From Sinorhizobium glycinis (GTDB lineage Bacteria; Pseudomonadota; Alphaproteobacteria; Rhizobiales; Rhizobiaceae): a stretch of 64,000 nucleotides of DNA. Numbering within the stretch: position 1 is the first letter of the stretch; every line of letters begins with the position of its first letter. The DNA lies in assembly GCF_001651865.1 (NCBI RefSeq), contig NZ_LPUX01000060.1, positions 1 to 64,000 of the forward strand, written 5' to 3'. This document shows, piece after piece, positions 36,448-44,681 of this stretch. The notes beneath the pieces were generated by a model. The model saw nothing but the letters and a program-made list of their open reading frames with translations. It was not told the origin of the DNA and searched no databases. The position numbers and the translations under genes were made by a program.

Positions 36448-36766
36448 GGGCCGCGCACTTTCCGGCGAATCTTCAAAGAAGTATTGTTTAAGTCATTGAT
36501 TCGTGACGCTGGTGCGGATTTTCAGTCGAGGGACTGGAGAGCGGCATGTGCGGGGCCCACAGCGCTGTGCGTCTTCCCAGACGCACAAAAAGTCGCTGTA
36601 GCACTTTGGATGCTGTAGCGTTACGAGCGGGGATGTCTTGTCGGAAGCGGCAAACAGACGGAGACAGACCGGGGATGCAATCGGAACGGACGCAAACCCT
36701 TCTCGAGGGTTTCGGGCATGGCGACGCGAGGTCGACGGCACCTTGCGGGTTAACGGGGACGGCGCC
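36448..36766. other. Intergenic region upstream of divL
   Basis: This region of about 320 bases contains a half RIME (36559-36620) and the divL upstream sequence. I looked for CtrA-type TTAA-N7-TTAA sites and saw none, and I cannot fix a promoter. A reading frame joined to divL is open from 36638, but its sequence does not resemble a signal or membrane segment. Confidence 0.4.
36559..36620. repeat. RIME-like element, half copy in reverse orientation (copy 4)
   Basis: CACAGCGCTGTGCGTCTT...GACGCACAAAAAGTCGCTGTAGCACTTTGG matches the reverse complement of the right-hand half of the copy at 9174. The left (CTGCATG) half is missing except for a GATGCTGTAG remnant, so this is a truncated relic. Confidence 0.75.
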
Positions 36767-39250
36767 ATGAGAAGAGAACAATCAAGCTTTTTCTGCGACG
36801 GTCGCAAGGCTTCCCGCCTGATGCGACGGCTGCTCGCCGGCACGACGTTTCTGGCGGCAAGCGATGCGGCGGCCCAGGCCTCCGCTCCGGTCGCCAGATC
36901 GATTTTCGGCACCTCCGAAGTCGTGACCTTCTCCGTCCTGATCGGCGTGATCTCCGCCGCCATGCTTTCGGCGATCTGGCTCATCCGCCAGCGCGGCAAT
37001 ATCGAAGCGGACAATCGTGCGCTTCGTTCCGACCTTTCCGACGCCAACCAGCGGATCTCCCGCTTTCAGGCACTCATTGCCGACAAGAACCGGCGTATCG
37101 TCGTCTGGGACGGCTTGGCAGAGCGGCCGGAATTCCTCGGGCAGCTTCCAGTCGAGACCGGCGCGCCGCAGGACGACCGGGATTTTCTTGCCTTCGGGCG
37201 CTGGATCAAGCCGCAATCGGCAAGCCAGCTCGAGAAGGCGATCGAAGCCTTGCGCGCCCAGGCGCAAAGTTTCGACCTGGTGCTCGAAACGCAGCGCAAC
37301 GAGGTTCTGGAGGCGCAGGGCCGCGTCTCCGGCGGGCGGGCCTTCGTGCGCTTCATCGCCCTCAACAATCTCAGGGCGGAGCTGGCCGGGCTGAAGCTCG
37401 AGCGCGACCAGCTGCATGCCTCGCTCTCGACATTCCGCACGCTTCTCGACGCGATCGACCTTCCGGTCTGGCAGCGCGGCGCCGACGGCAGGCTGGAATG
37501 GGTCAACGAGGCCTATGCAGAGGCGGTCGATGCCCGTAGTCCGGCGGCGGCCGCCACCGAGGGACGCGAACTGCTGGTGACCGCGGCGCGGGAAAAGATC
37601 CGCGCCGTCTCGACCTTCGAGACGCCCTACCGCGACAAGGTTTCGACCGTCGTCAAAGGCAACCGGACCTTCTTCGACGTCGTCGACGCCCGCACCCCGG
37701 GCGGATCGGCGGGGATCGCCATTGACGTTTCCGGCACCGAAGCGGTGCGCGAGGAACTGGCGCGCACCTTGAAGAGCCACGCCGAAACGCTCGACCACCT
37801 GGCAACGCCCGTGGCGATCTTCGACGGCAATCAGCGCCTGCAGTTCTACAACCAGGCTTTCCAGCGTCTCTGGGAACTGGACATGGGATTCCTGGAGCGC
37901 AAGCCGGACAATGGCGAGGTGCTCGACCGGCTGCGGGCCGGCAACAAACTGCCGGAACAGCTGAACTGGAAGCAATGGAAGGCAAACGCGCTATCGGTCT
38001 ACCAGGCGCTCGACACGCAGTCCGACCTCTGGCACCTGCCGAACGGGCAGACGCTGCGCGTCTTCGCGACCGCGCGGCCCCAGGGCGGCGCGACCTGGGT
38101 CTTCGAGAATCTGACGGAGAAGGTCGATCTCGAAACCCGCTACAACACGCTCGTCCAGGTTCAGGGCGAAACGATCGACCATCTTGCCGAAGGCGTGGCG
38201 GTGTTCGGACCTGACGGCCGGATCCGGCTGTCCAATCCGGCCTTCCGGGCGATCTGGGGCATCAGCGAGGCGGAGGCCAAGCCCGGCACCCATATCCGTG
38301 CCGTCGAGCAGGCATGCCTTCCCTCCTACGACCAGCCGGACGGTTGGAAGCGCTTTGCCCATATCATCACCAGCTTCGACGACGAGCGACCGTCGAGCCG
38401 CGGCATCCTGGAGCTGCGCACCGGGCTGATCCTCGACTATGCCGTCATTCCGCTGCCCAACGCCCAGACGATGCTGACCTTCGTCAACATCACCGACAGC
38501 GTCAGGGTCGAGCGGGCGCTGACAGAAAAGAACGAAGCCTTGCGCAAAGCGGATGCGCTGAAAAACGATTTCGTCCATCACGTCTCCTACGAGCTGCGCT
38601 CGCCGCTGACGAACATCATCGGCTTCGCCGATCTCTTGAAGACGCCGGCCTTCGGGGATCTCAACGAGCGCCAGGCGGAATATGTCGACCACATCGCCAC
38701 CTCGTCGTCGCTGCTGCTGACGATCGTCAACGACATCCTCGACCTTGCGACGGTGGATGCCGGCATCGTCGAGCTCGACATGTCCGAGGTGAACCTCATC
38801 GACCTGCTCGACGACGTGGCGCAGCAGATGGCCGACAGGCTGGCCGAAAGCGGGGTCTCGCTCAGGATCGACGCCCCAGACAATCTCGGACGCATCACCG
38901 CGGACCAGCAGCGGCTGAAACAGGTCTTCATCAAGCTCCTGACCAATGCCGCCAATTTCGCGCCGGACGGCAGCGCGATCGACCTCAAGTGCCGGCGCGA
39001 CGGCGGCGATTTCCTCTTCACGGTCACCGATACCGGACCGGGGATCCCGCAGGATGTGCTGAACACCGTGTTCAACCGCTTCGAGAGCTACGGCCAGCGC
39101 GGCGGTGCCGGCCTCGGACTGTCGATCGTCGAAAGCTTCGTCAGCCTGCATCATGGCACCGTCTCGATCCGCAGCAAGGAAGGCGAAGGCACGGAAGTCG
39201 CCTGCCGCATCCCTTCCGCCGAGGTGCCGAAGATCATCGCGGCGGAATAG
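36767..39250 (+). CDS. divL: DivL-type cell-cycle kinase with Tyr in place of the phospho-acceptor His
   Basis: This 827-residue membrane protein has a signal-like N-terminus, one transmembrane helix (about 52-73), a coiled-coil-like linker, PAS-type sensory regions (about 240-560), a dimerisation helix and a HATPase_c domain with LLTNAANFA, DTGPGIP and GLGLSIVESF. The expected H-box reads VSYELRSPLTNIIGF, so Tyr608 replaces the histidine. This substitution is the hallmark of Caulobacter DivL, which uses its PAS domains to modulate CckA and so CtrA. The start is the ATG at 36767. It abuts a tsaE-containing gene, as I recall for Caulobacter divL. ATP-binding motifs look intact although histidine phosphorylation should be impossible. 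Confidence 0.88.
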   Translation: MRREQSSFFCDGRKASRLMRRLLAGTTFLAASDAAAQASAPVARSIFGTSEVVTFSVLIGVISAAMLSAIWLIRQRGNIEADNRALRSDLSDANQRISRFQALIADKNRRIVVWDGLAERPEFLGQLPVETGAPQDDRDFLAFGRWIKPQSASQLEKAIEALRAQAQSFDLVLETQRNEVLEAQGRVSGGRAFVRFIALNNLRAELAGLKLERDQLHASLSTFRTLLDAIDLPVWQRGADGRLEWVNEAYAEAVDARSPAAAATEGRELLVTAAREKIRAVSTFETPYRDKVSTVVKGNRTFFDVVDARTPGGSAGIAIDVSGTEAVREELARTLKSHAETLDHLATPVAIFDGNQRLQFYNQAFQRLWELDMGFLERKPDNGEVLDRLRAGNKLPEQLNWKQWKANALSVYQALDTQSDLWHLPNGQTLRVFATARPQGGATWVFENLTEKVDLETRYNTLVQVQGETIDHLAEGVAVFGPDGRIRLSNPAFRAIWGISEAEAKPGTHIRAVEQACLPSYDQPDGWKRFAHIITSFDDERPSSRGILELRTGLILDYAVIPLPNAQTMLTFVNITDSVRVERALTEKNEALRKADALKNDFVHHVSYELRSPLTNIIGFADLLKTPAFGDLNERQAEYVDHIATSSSLLLTIVNDILDLATVDAGIVELDMSEVNLIDLLDDVAQQMADRLAESGVSLRIDAPDNLGRITADQQRLKQVFIKLLTNAANFAPDGSAIDLKCRRDGGDFLFTVTDTGPGIPQDVLNTVFNRFESYGQRGGAGLGLSIVESFVSLHHGTVSIRSKEGEGTEVACRIPSAEVPKIIAAE

Positions 39251-40762
39251 ATGAAGTCTCTCGAACGCCTGCTGAAAGACGAGGCCGCCACGATCGAACT
39301 CGGCGAAGACCTGGCGCTCGCCTTGAAAATCGGCGACTGCGTCGGGCTTTCGGGCGATCTCGGAGCGGGCAAGTCGACCTTCGCGCGCGCGTTCCTCCGG
39401 GCGATGGCCGACGACGAAGGGCTCGAGGTGCCGAGCCCTACCTTCACCCTGGTGCAGAGCTACGAGCTTCGGATCCCCGTCGCCCATTTCGATCTCTACC
39501 GTCTCGCCGACGCTTCCGAGCTCGACGAACTCGGTTTCGCCGAGGCCCTCTCGGAAGGCATCTGCCTTGTCGAATGGCCGGAGAAGGCCGAGGGGGCGCT
39601 GCCAGCGGACCGGATCACCCTCTCCTTCACGCATGAGGGCGAAGGGCGTCGCGTCCGCATCACGGCTCCGGACGCGGCCTTTGAACGGATTGCCCGCTCT
39701 CTCGCCATCCGGACCTTCCTGGCCGACGCCGGACATCCGCGCGCCCGCCGCCGGCACCTGAGCGGCGATGCCTCGGTGCGGGCCTACGAGCGCATTCATA
39801 TTGCGGGTGGTGAGCCGGCGAAGATACTGATGGATGCGGCGAAGCACAAGCCCGGTCCCATCCTCCAGGACGGCAAGTACTACCAGCAGCTCGCCCATCT
39901 TGCCGAGGATGTGATCCCCTTCGTCGCGATTTCCGAACTGTTGCGCAAACGCGGCTTTTCGGCGCCGGCGATCTACGCACGCGACCTCGACAAGGGACTG
40001 CTGCTGATCGAGGATCTGGGTTCGGAGGGTATTGTCGACGCCGACGGCATGCCTGTCGCAGAGCGGTACATGGAGAGCGCCCGGTTGCTTGCCCGACTCC
40101 ATGCCGGGCCGGCCAAGCGCGGCATCGCGGTCGCCGACGGCATCGTCCACCACGTTCCCGATTTCGACCGCACGGCGATGAAGATCGAAACGAGCCTCCT
40201 GATCGACTGGTACCTGCCGTGGAAACGCGGGCTGCCTGCCTCCGAGGCGGAGCGGAAAGATTACTTCGCGATCTGGGACCGGTTGATCGATAGTCTCGGC
40301 TCGGCCGAAAAGAACCTGCTGCTTCGCGATTTCCACTCGCCCAACATCCTGTGGCGGCCCGATCGCACCGGGCTCGACCGGATCGGCATCATCGATTTCC
40401 AGGACGCGATGATCGGGCCGACGGCTTACGACGTCGCTTCGCTGGTGCAGGATGCGCGCGTGAGCGTCGATCCCGAACTGGCCGAGCGGCTGCTCAGCGC
40501 CTATGTCGCCGAACGCAAGCTGCTGGGCATCTTCGACGAAACCGCCTTCCTGCGCGACTGGCACATCATGGCGGCGCAACGCAATTGCAAGCTCGCCGGC
40601 ATCTGGGTGCGGCTGAAAGAGCGCGACGGCAAGCCCGGCTACATGAAGCACATGCCGCGCACCTTCGCCTATCTGCAGCATGCGCTGACGCATGAAGTGC
40701 TGACACCCTTGCGCGAATGGTGCATTAAGGCTGGAATCCTGGCTAGCGAATCAGCCAACTGA
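39251..40762 (+). CDS. tsaE: Fusion of TsaE (tRNA t6A ATPase) and AmgK-like sugar kinase
   Basis: This 503-residue protein joins two complete domains. Residues 1 to about 155 are TsaE, with P-loop GDLGAGKSTFARAF and PSPTFTLVQSYE, the ATPase needed for threonylcarbamoyl-adenosine tRNA modification. Residues from about 160 on are an aminoglycoside-phosphotransferase-fold kinase with LLRDFHSPNIL (catalytic loop) and IGIIDFQDAMIGP (metal site). These match AmgK, the anomeric MurNAc/GlcNAc kinase of peptidoglycan recycling, and MurU is encoded next. The frame is continuous, with no stop or shift at the junction. It starts directly at the divL stop. Confidence 0.9.
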   Translation: MKSLERLLKDEAATIELGEDLALALKIGDCVGLSGDLGAGKSTFARAFLRAMADDEGLEVPSPTFTLVQSYELRIPVAHFDLYRLADASELDELGFAEALSEGICLVEWPEKAEGALPADRITLSFTHEGEGRRVRITAPDAAFERIARSLAIRTFLADAGHPRARRRHLSGDASVRAYERIHIAGGEPAKILMDAAKHKPGPILQDGKYYQQLAHLAEDVIPFVAISELLRKRGFSAPAIYARDLDKGLLLIEDLGSEGIVDADGMPVAERYMESARLLARLHAGPAKRGIAVADGIVHHVPDFDRTAMKIETSLLIDWYLPWKRGLPASEAERKDYFAIWDRLIDSLGSAEKNLLLRDFHSPNILWRPDRTGLDRIGIIDFQDAMIGPTAYDVASLVQDARVSVDPELAERLLSAYVAERKLLGIFDETAFLRDWHIMAAQRNCKLAGIWVRLKERDGKPGYMKHMPRTFAYLQHALTHEVLTPLREWCIKAGILASESAN

Positions 40763-40771
40763 CGGGAAAGC

Positions 40772-41503
40772 ATGCCTATCACCAATGCCATGGTGCTCGC
40801 GGCCGGTCTGGGCACCCGCCTGCGGCCAATCACCGACACACTGCCGAAGCCACTCGTCCGGATCGCCGGCAAGCCGATGATCGACTATGTGCTGGACCTG
40901 CTCGCGGCCGCCGGCGTGACCAAGGCGGCGGTGAACGTCCATCACTTCGCCGACCAGATGGAGGCCCATCTCATGCGGCGCGAGACGCCGCGCATCGTGA
41001 TTTCCGACGAGCGGGAGGCACTGATGAATTCCGGCGGCGGGCTTGCCAAGGGGCTGAAGCTTCTGGATAACGGGCCTGTCCTGGTGATGAATGCCGATCT
41101 CTTCTGGGTCGGCGAGAAAGCCGGGCAACCCTGCAACCTCAGGAGGCTCACCGAGTTCTTCGATCCCGAGCGCATGGACATGGCGCTGCTCTGCGTGCGC
41201 CTGGAGGATACGACAGGACACAACGGCAAGAAGGACTTCTCGCTATCCGAGGACGGGCGGCTGACGCGCTATGAGGAGGGCCTGGAGAATCCGGTCGTCT
41301 ATGCCGGCGCGATCGCGATGGACTCGCGGCTTTTCGCCGATGCGCCCACCGAGGCGTTCAACCTCAACATCTATTTCGACCGGGCGATCGCCGGGAAACG
41401 GCTGTTCGGCCTGATGCTCGAAGGCCAATGGATGACCGTCGGCACGCCCGACGCGATCGAGGAGGCGGAGGCCGTGGTCCGGCGCTTCGAACCGGGAGGG
41501 TAA
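40772..41503 (+). CDS. murU: N-acetylmuramate-1-phosphate uridylyltransferase MurU
   Basis: This 243-residue nucleotidyltransferase has the signature AAGLGTRLRPITDTLPKPLVRIAGKPMIDY and the metal-binding VMNADLFW. In the AmgK-MurU route it turns MurNAc-1-phosphate into UDP-MurNAc, returning recycled wall sugar to precursor synthesis while bypassing fosfomycin-sensitive MurA. Assignment depends on the AmgK domain encoded ten bases upstream; by itself it could be another sugar-1-phosphate nucleotidyltransferase. addB starts two bases after its stop. Confidence 0.88.
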   Translation: MPITNAMVLAAGLGTRLRPITDTLPKPLVRIAGKPMIDYVLDLLAAAGVTKAAVNVHHFADQMEAHLMRRETPRIVISDEREALMNSGGGLAKGLKLLDNGPVLVMNADLFWVGEKAGQPCNLRRLTEFFDPERMDMALLCVRLEDTTGHNGKKDFSLSEDGRLTRYEEGLENPVVYAGAIAMDSRLFADAPTEAFNLNIYFDRAIAGKRLFGLMLEGQWMTVGTPDAIEEAEAVVRRFEPGG

Positions 41504-41504
41504 G

Positions 41505-44500
41505 GTGCCCGGCCCTGCCAGTAACGTCTTCACCATTCCTGCCGGCCTGCCCTTCCTGAAAACGCTGGCGGAAAAGCTCTTGGGCGGCGTACTGACGCCG
41601 GGTTTCCGATACGATCCGGCCGATCCCTTGGCGCTCGCCGGCGTGACGATCTTCGTGCCGACCCGGCGTGCGGCCCGTGTGCTGCGCTCGGAATTCGTCG
41701 ATCTGCTCGGCGGCCGCTCGGCGATCCTGCCGGTGATCCGCCCGCTCGGCGAGACGGACGACGACAGCGGCTTCTTCGATGCCGAGATGCCGGCGATCCT
41801 CGATCTTGCGCCGCCGCTTTCCGGCACCGCACGGCTGATCGAGCTCGGTCGGCTCATTCTTGCCTGGCGCAACCGCCTGCCGCAGGTGGTCCTCGACGTT
41901 CATGCCGAAAGCCCGCTGCTTGCGCCCGCGAGCCCCGCCGACGCGATCTGGCTCGCGCGCAATCTCTCCGAGCTGATCGACGCGATCGAGACGGAGGAGC
42001 TCGACTGGGATGCGCTCGACGGGCTCGATGCCGGCGAACATGCGCTCTGGTGGCAATTGACGCTCGCCTTCCTGAAGATCGCCCGAACCTACTGGCCGGA
42101 GCGGCTCAACGAGCTCAAGCATTCCTCGCCGGCGCGGCATCGCAACGCCGTGCTCAAGGCCGAAACGCAGCGCATCGCCGCCGGCAAGGTCGAAGGGCCG
42201 ATCATCATCGCCGGCTCGACGGGCTCGATTCCTGCGACGGCCGCCCTGATCGCCGCGGTGAAGGCGCTGCCGAACGGCACGATCGTGCTTCCCGGCCTGG
42301 ACCTCATGATGAGCGACGCGGAATGGGACCTGATCGCCGGCGACGGAACAGGCTCGAAGGGACCAGACCCGGCAAGCCGCACCCATCCGCAATATGGCTT
42401 TCACCGCTTGCTGACGCGCATGCGTATCGAACGGCGCGACGTCCCGGTGCTGGGGTCGCTTGATGACGATCTCGGCTATCGCAGCGCGGTTCTTTCGCGG
42501 TCGCTGCTGCCGGCTGAGGCCACCCATGGTTGGACCGAGGCCCGCGACGGTTTCGACCCGGAGAGGCTCCTTGCCGCCTTCGCCGACGTGGCGTTGATCG
42601 AGGCGGCGAACGAGCGCGAAGAGGCGACCGCGATCGCCATTGCGCTGAGGCTCGCGCTCGAAGGTGACGAAGAGAGCCAGGCGGCGCTGATCACACCCGA
42701 TCGCGGCCTTGCGCGGCGGGTGGGCGCCGAGCTCGCCCGATTCGGCATCGAAGCCGATGATTCTGCCGGCGTTCCGCTCTCGGCAACGGCGGCGGGCGGG
42801 CTTACGCGGCTGCTGATCGAGGCGACCCTCAGGCCGGACGATCCCGTAGCCCTGGTCGCGCTGCTCAAGCATCCGCTCGCCCGTTTCGGCCAGACGGCGG
42901 AAGCCGCACGCCGCGCCGCCGACGTGCTGGAGCTTCTGGCGCTGCGCGGCGGCACCGACGTTCCCGATATTTCCGCCCTCGACACCGTGCTCGACAGGGC
43001 GCTCGCCAGACAGCGTACCGAGCGGCATCCGAGGCCGTGGCGCGGCGGCATCGATCAGAACGATATCGAACTCGCACGGGCCCTCGCACGGCGAATTTCC
43101 GCAGCGGTCGAGCCGCTGACCAATACCATCTGCGGCGTCACGGAAAGCGGTCGCCATCACACGACAGTCCTGACCCTGGCCGATTGGGCGGAACGCACCG
43201 GCCGCACGCTGGAAGCCGTCGCCATCAACGAGCGCGGCAGCCTCGGCGGTCTCTGGGGTTCGGAAGCCGGCGAAGCATTGGCGACGCTGCTTCGCGGCAT
43301 CATCGAAACCGACGGGCAGCTGGAGACCGACGGGGCGCAATGGTGCGATATCATCGAGGCGCTTGCCGCCAGCGAAGCGGTCAAGCCGCGATCGATGCGG
43401 CACCCGCGCGTCTTCATCTTCGGGGCGCTGGAATCGCGCCTGCAGAGCGTCGATCTCGTCGTGCTCGGCGGAATGAACGAAGGCACCTGGCCGGGGCAGA
43501 CGTCGAACGACCCGTTCCTGTCGCGGACGATGAAATCGGGCATCGGCCTCGAACCGCCGGAGCGGCGCATCGGCCAGCTGGCCCATGATTTCCAGATGGC
43601 CTGCGGAACGCGCCGCCTGGTCCTTTCCCGATCCATGCGCCAGGGCTCGGCGCCGACGGTCGCCTCGCGATGGCTGCAGCGGCTGCAGGCCCTCGGCGGG
43701 AAGACTTTGACCGAACAGCTCAAGGCGAATGGGGCCAGCTATCTTCACTGGATGCGCATCCTCGACGACGGCGAGCGCCAGCCGCTCAGCGAGCGACCGC
43801 AGCCGAAGCCGCCGGCCGAACTGCAGCCGCGCAAATATTCCTTCAGCGAAGTCACGAAGCTTCGCCGCGACCCCTATTCCATCTATGCGCGCCGCATATT
43901 GCGGCTGGAACCGATCGACTCCTTCAATCAAGATCCGGGTGCTGCCGAACGCGGCCTGCTCTATCACCGGATCGTCGACCGCTTCGTCAAGGGCGGCTTC
44001 GATCCCGCCTCCCGCGAGGGGCAAGAGGCGATGGCGCGGCTGATCCGGGAAGCCTTCGACGAGGAGAATCTCCCCGCGCACATCGACACGATCTGGCGGC
44101 CGCGCTTCGAAGCCGTGGCAAGGGCATTTCTTTCCTGGGAACGCGAACGCCGGCCCGGCATCGTCAGGTCTTTCACCGAAGTCCCCGCTGCCATGGACAT
44201 CGGCATCTCGGACATAAGGCTGACCGGCATTGCCGATCGCCTCGACAGGCTCGCGGACGGCAGCGTCGACATCATCGACTACAAGACCGGCTCCAGCCCC
44301 TCGGCCAGGGAAGCGCGGGCCTTGCTCGACCCGCAGCTCGCGCTCGAAGCGGCCGCGCTCAAGGCGGGAGCCTTCGGTACGGTCGGGCCGGCCCGGCCGC
44401 ATTCGCTGCGCTACGTGCGCCTCAAGCCCGGCAGCCGCTTTGCCATCGACACGGTCAACAACGAGAACAGCAAGTCGAAGGAGACGAAATCCGCCGACCA

Positions 44501-44681
44501 ACTGGCGGAGGAATCGCTTGCCGAACTGAAGAAGCTGCTCGCCGCGCTCACCAGCGGACGATACGGCTTCGCCTCGCGGCTGATCGTCCAGAAGGAACGG
44601 GACTATGGCGGCGAATACGATCACCTGGCGCGCGTCGCCGAATGGGCGACCGCTGACGGCGAGGACGACGATGAGGAATGA
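41505..44681 (+). CDS. addB: Double-strand break repair protein AddB
   Basis: This 1058-residue subunit of the AddAB helicase-nuclease matches the alphaproteobacterial AddB length. It has a degenerate helicase-like N-terminus and a C-terminal RecB-type nuclease domain with DIIDYKTGSSPS. The cysteines that bind an Fe-S cluster in Bacillus AddB are not evident around KYSFSEVTKLRRDPYSIYA, as expected for this group. The start is GTG at 41505, two bases after murU. It processes DNA ends for RecA loading at breaks. The stop overlaps addA by 11 bases. Confidence 0.94.
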   Translation: MPGPASNVFTIPAGLPFLKTLAEKLLGGVLTPGFRYDPADPLALAGVTIFVPTRRAARVLRSEFVDLLGGRSAILPVIRPLGETDDDSGFFDAEMPAILDLAPPLSGTARLIELGRLILAWRNRLPQVVLDVHAESPLLAPASPADAIWLARNLSELIDAIETEELDWDALDGLDAGEHALWWQLTLAFLKIARTYWPERLNELKHSSPARHRNAVLKAETQRIAAGKVEGPIIIAGSTGSIPATAALIAAVKALPNGTIVLPGLDLMMSDAEWDLIAGDGTGSKGPDPASRTHPQYGFHRLLTRMRIERRDVPVLGSLDDDLGYRSAVLSRSLLPAEATHGWTEARDGFDPERLLAAFADVALIEAANEREEATAIAIALRLALEGDEESQAALITPDRGLARRVGAELARFGIEADDSAGVPLSATAAGGLTRLLIEATLRPDDPVALVALLKHPLARFGQTAEAARRAADVLELLALRGGTDVPDISALDTVLDRALARQRTERHPRPWRGGIDQNDIELARALARRISAAVEPLTNTICGVTESGRHHTTVLTLADWAERTGRTLEAVAINERGSLGGLWGSEAGEALATLLRGIIETDGQLETDGAQWCDIIEALAASEAVKPRSMRHPRVFIFGALESRLQSVDLVVLGGMNEGTWPGQTSNDPFLSRTMKSGIGLEPPERRIGQLAHDFQMACGTRRLVLSRSMRQGSAPTVASRWLQRLQALGGKTLTEQLKANGASYLHWMRILDDGERQPLSERPQPKPPAELQPRKYSFSEVTKLRRDPYSIYARRILRLEPIDSFNQDPGAAERGLLYHRIVDRFVKGGFDPASREGQEAMARLIREAFDEENLPAHIDTIWRPRFEAVARAFLSWERERRPGIVRSFTEVPAAMDIGISDIRLTGIADRLDRLADGSVDIIDYKTGSSPSAREARALLDPQLALEAAALKAGAFGTVGPARPHSLRYVRLKPGSRFAIDTVNNENSKSKETKSADQLAEESLAELKKLLAALTSGRYGFASRLIVQKERDYGGEYDHLARVAEWATADGEDDDEE

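Noticed and set aside
36448-36766. CtrA binding sites upstream of divL
   Set aside because: No TTAA-N7-TTAA pair is present; isolated TTAA half-sites are expected by chance.
36638-36766. N-terminal extension of DivL from an upstream in-frame start
   Set aside because: The added residues lie in the repeat-bearing spacer, show no conserved character, and would place a hydrophilic stretch before the signal-like segment.
37991-40693. Long minus-strand frame opposite divL and tsaE-amgK
   Set aside because: It is an antisense shadow of two genes with clear motifs and spans their junction, with no ribosome binding site or domain of its own.
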